In this document: positions 45,147 through 47,628 of the stretch, one piece after another | How positions within the stretch are numbered: position 1 is the stretch's first letter | Layout of the letters: every line of letters starts with the position of its first letter | Origin: a virus | Virus record (IMG/VR): IMGVR_UViG_3300036831_000023 | Location: 1-47,628 of that record | Reading direction: 5' to 3' (one strand) | DNA length: 47,628 nucleotides | Notes under the pieces: generated by a model | What the model saw: only the letters and a program-made list of their open reading frames with translations | The model's database searches: none | Told to the model about the DNA's origin: nothing | Translations under genes and position numbers: made by a program

Positions 45147-47580
45147 TGCCTAACCCCGAGGCGTCTGGCGTACCGTCCCAGTGAGTACCCCATTCGACGT
45201 CTACCACGATGGGTACACTGAGCTCAAGACCGAACGCCTTCTTTAATGGCAGGTTCTCCATCACGTCCTTGATCACTGTGGTGTACTCGCCGATCACGTC
45301 CTCTCTCACCTGGAAGAAGACTGCGTCATGCAGCGTCCCCACCATGAACGCCTCTTGGGGGTTAAGCTCGTCGCGGAGCTTCACCATTGAGTAGAGCATC
45401 ATGTCCGACGCTGTCGCTTGGACCGGCGAGTTGATCGCCTGCCTTTCTGCTTCCCGTCGAACGGCATTATCAGATGAAAGAATGTCAGGGAGATGACGGA
45501 CGCGTCCGAGTGGGGACGTAACGTAGTGGAGGCTATTGGCAATCCTTTTCTGCCGCTCATGCCATGGTACAAGGCCCGGGAATGTTTCAAAGTATTGACT
45601 CCGTGCAAGTTCAGCTTCAGCAATGCTTACCTCCACTCCATAATTCTCGAACGCATAGCTCTGGAACTTCTTCGGATACATCTCGTAGAGGAAACCGAAG
45701 TTAACCGATTTCGCTAGCTTCCTCTCCTCCTTCGTCACCGCAGATCCAGGCTTTCCGGTCAAGTTTGATGCCATCACCAGGTGCAAGTCCTCGCCTGTCT
45801 TGAAGGCGCGCAACATCCGTCTCTCCCCCGAGATGTGGGCAGCGATGCGTAACTCTATCTGGGAGTAGTCCGCTTGGACGAAGCACCAACCCGGAGGAGC
45901 ACCGAATACACCACGTACAAACGAGTCTCTCGGCACCTGCTGCATGTCTCCAGACAATCGTCCAGTCACTGTGCCGTACAGCTTGTAAGTAGTGTGCAGC
46001 CGACTTCGCATATCCAGTCTCGTCGACCACGGTAATAAGTACGTTCGCATCCACTTTAGCTCCAATGTCCGATATTCCAGAAGCGCCTTGACCGCTGGGT
46101 GGTCGTGATAGTGGAGGAGAACTGCCTCACGGGTAGAAGGATTGCCGGATGCCGTCGTCTCCAGTGGTGAGAGATTGAGCCCCCGCTTAGAGAAAAGCCA
46201 ACGCCCAAGCTGCTGGGTGCTGTTGAAGTTGAACGGTTCGCCCCTTTCAGTCTCACGCATAGACTTCGGCAGATGCTCATGCAGCACCTCCTTACGTAGA
46301 TCGATCTCCCGTTGCAGTTGAGTGATGCGTGACCACAGCCTCGTCTTGTCGACGTACCACCCCGCCATCTCTACTTCCTGTATCACCTGCGAGGCAGGCA
46401 TCAGAAGCTTTACGAAGAGTCGTGCTAGACGAGGCTGCTTAAGAAGCTCGCTGCGCAGATGTCCGTAGATCTGATGAGTGTAGGCAACGTCGTTGCCGTT
46501 GTAGCGAGCGATCTTCTTAAGCGGCTCGTGCATGATCTTATCGGGCTTAAGTTCGACCATACCTTTATACACGTCCGCACCGAGGATAGACTGACTTAGG
46601 AACCCCAGATTCTTCGGGCGGTTCTCGTCGAGGAGATGAGCTGCAAGCATAATGTCGAAGCCATGCTGCAGAAATACGCCGGCGCCCGCGAGTTGGAGAT
46701 TGTCGTGCTTGCCGTTCTGAGCCACGAGTTTAACTCCGTGTCGAGAAAGTGCAGGCTTAAGGTACCTGAGTACTTTTCGCCAGTTTCTAGCGAATGGAGA
46801 GTCAGGGTGAGATAGCGGTATGACGTACGAAGTCTCACCGTCAAGCGAAAACCCGAGGCAGACAATGTCCCATACGCTCTCCCAGGGACGACCTCGATTT
46901 TCCACGTCATACGATACGACAGTGCCCTCGGGTGCCTGCGCGAGGAGGTCCCTGACATGCTCTAACCCTTGGAGGGAGCGGACGTAGATTGTCTTGACTG
47001 GAGCGACTGTAAGCTCGCCACGTATGAGTCTTGCAAAGCGTCGTACGTCTTCGGCAAAAACAGTACCCTGTCCAGGGTTACGGAGCACGTAAGCTGGATG
47101 GATGGTAGCCATGACGCTGGCACCTTGCCAGGCAGGGTCCTTAACATCCAACTTAATACCGCGTTTCGTAGTGATGCCAGACTTTCGAGCGACAGTCTGT
47201 AGTGCCGCATTTCCCAAGAGGAGAACGTAACGTGGAGATACCGCCCTGACCTCTCGTTCCAGATACTTGCGGCAAGCCTCCCATTCAATACGTGAAGGCC
47301 GACGGTTGTCCGGGGGGCGACACTTGACCACGTTAGTAACGTAAACCTCGTCTCTCTGAAGTCCGGCCTGAGTGAGTTCGTAATCCAGTAGTTGACCGGC
47401 CCGCCCCGAAAATACCCTGCCTGTCTCTGCTTCGTTTGCACCTGGCGCCTCCCCGATGATCATTATCCTACTCTTAGGATCGCCGCTCCCCATGACACAG
47501 ACACGCTCCGTACTCTCATGTAGCGAGCACAGCGTACAGTCGTGGTCAGCGAGCTTATCTAGTTTACTTTTATATCCCAT
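45124..47580 (-). CDS. Fusion: family 4-type uracil-DNA glycosylase and family A DNA polymerase
   Basis: 818 residues, ATG at 47580 overlapping the SLOG gene across the junction. Residues 1-195 are an iron-sulfur uracil-DNA glycosylase: CTLC (Cys15, Cys18), Cys87 and Cys103 as cluster ligands, GEAPGANEAE (43-52) and IHPAYVLRNP with His161. Residues 200-390 hold a DEDDy 3'-5' exonuclease: YDVEN (Asp225, Glu227), QNGKHDN, and YNGNDVAYT. The polymerase part has motif A DYSQIELR (571-578), motif B KLAKSVNFGF (Lys624, Phe628) and motif C LHDAVFF (Asp752), where the usual HDE is HDA. It is the replicative enzyme and can probably remove uracil from template or product. All three domains look intact apart from the motif C change. 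Confidence 0.93.
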   Translation of the reverse strand: MGYKSKLDKLADHDCTLCSLHESTERVCVMGSGDPKSRIMIIGEAPGANEAETGRVFSGRAGQLLDYELTQAGLQRDEVYVTNVVKCRPPDNRRPSRIEWEACRKYLEREVRAVSPRYVLLLGNAALQTVARKSGITTKRGIKLDVKDPAWQGASVMATIHPAYVLRNPGQGTVFAEDVRRFARLIRGELTVAPVKTIYVRSLQGLEHVRDLLAQAPEGTVVSYDVENRGRPWESVWDIVCLGFSLDGETSYVIPLSHPDSPFARNWRKVLRYLKPALSRHGVKLVAQNGKHDNLQLAGAGVFLQHGFDIMLAAHLLDENRPKNLGFLSQSILGADVYKGMVELKPDKIMHEPLKKIARYNGNDVAYTHQIYGHLRSELLKQPRLARLFVKLLMPASQVIQEVEMAGWYVDKTRLWSRITQLQREIDLRKEVLHEHLPKSMRETERGEPFNFNSTQQLGRWLFSKRGLNLSPLETTASGNPSTREAVLLHYHDHPAVKALLEYRTLELKWMRTYLLPWSTRLDMRSRLHTTYKLYGTVTGRLSGDMQQVPRDSFVRGVFGAPPGWCFVQADYSQIELRIAAHISGERRMLRAFKTGEDLHLVMASNLTGKPGSAVTKEERKLAKSVNFGFLYEMYPKKFQSYAFENYGVEVSIAEAELARSQYFETFPGLVPWHERQKRIANSLHYVTSPLGRVRHLPDILSSDNAVRREAERQAINSPVQATASDMMLYSMVKLRDELNPQEAFMVGTLHDAVFFQVREDVIGEYTTVIKDVMENLPLKKAFGLELSVPIVVDVEWGTHWDGTPDASGLGIAPEDEV

Positions 47581-47628
47581 CGACTACCGTACAAACAGGG
47601 ATTCCACGAAGACCTGCCTCCTGCATTG
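47447..47628. repeat. Terminal repeat, right copy
   Basis: Second copy of bases 1-182; differs only at 47501 (A, against G at 55). It contains the first 44 codons of the polymerase gene and the end of the SLOG gene. Together with the left copy it shows that the window closes on itself. Confidence 0.95.

Noticed and set aside
1-47628. CRISPR arrays, integrase and attachment sites, insertion sequences
   Set aside because: No regularly spaced repeats, no recombinase motif and no transposase were seen on either strand.

Overview
This window is an essentially complete genome of a short-tailed (podovirus-type) double-stranded DNA phage. The last 182 bases repeat the first 182 with one mismatch, and one leftward operon reads straight through the junction, so the molecule is best read as a circular map (circular DNA, or a circularly permuted or terminally redundant genome) of about 47,446 unique bases. 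The host is probably an actinobacterium. Reasons: an Rpf-type secreted muralytic protein, a GH25 endolysin, many GTG and TTG starts, and three sigma70-like promoters placed so that the start codon would be the first base of the message. This host assignment is inference. No tRNA, rRNA, CRISPR array, insertion sequence, integrase, phage RNA polymerase or clear lysogeny repressor was recognised, so a lytic phage using host RNA polymerase is the simplest reading. Layout. (1) A leftward early arm runs from 8477 to 124 and continues over the junction into 47580 to 42007. It carries a LAGLIDADG endonuclease, small zinc-binding proteins, a G+C-rich block of three small genes (about 5870-6710), an SNF2-type helicase, then nucleotide metabolism: P-loop deoxynucleotide kinase, MazG pyrophosphohydrolase, two different thymidylate-synthase-superfamily proteins, dCMP deaminase and a SLOG protein. 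Next come a uracil-DNA-glycosylase/PolA fusion polymerase, a Cas4/RecB-like nuclease, a Sak4-type recombinase, an SSB-like protein, a VRR-NUC nuclease and the Rpf-like secreted protein. (2) A short rightward unit (8571-11339) encodes a primase-helicase and a Cys-containing protein. (3) A second leftward block (15175 to 11191) has about ten tiny, translationally coupled genes, a histone-like acidic/basic DNA-binding protein and a secreted HNH-like nuclease. (4) A control region at 15.2-16.9 kb holds two paralogous small HTH genes with palindromic operators over their own -10 boxes, the probable small terminase gene, and two copies of a 50-bp element. (5) The rightward late block (16963-41802) holds small membrane and virion-associated genes, large terminase, GH25 endolysin, portal, scaffold, major capsid protein, head-tail adaptor, tail nozzle, fibres, three probable internal virion proteins, a transglycosylase-peptidase, a holin/spanin-like cassette and a papain-like protease. 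Tandem hairpins at 41807-41866 separate the late block from the converging early arm. How it works together. The early genes make and clean up nucleotide pools (dCMP to dUMP, then one-carbon transfer at C5, then phosphorylation), copy DNA with a polymerase that carries its own uracil-removal domain, and recombine it. The late genes package it into a portal-capsid shell that injects through a short tail with ejection proteins and wall-cutting enzymes. The points most deserving a second look are the paired thymidylate-synthase-like enzymes that both carry Asp where thymidylate synthase has its dUMP-selecting Asn, the glycosylase-polymerase fusion, the leaderless promoters, and two families of repeated noncoding elements.
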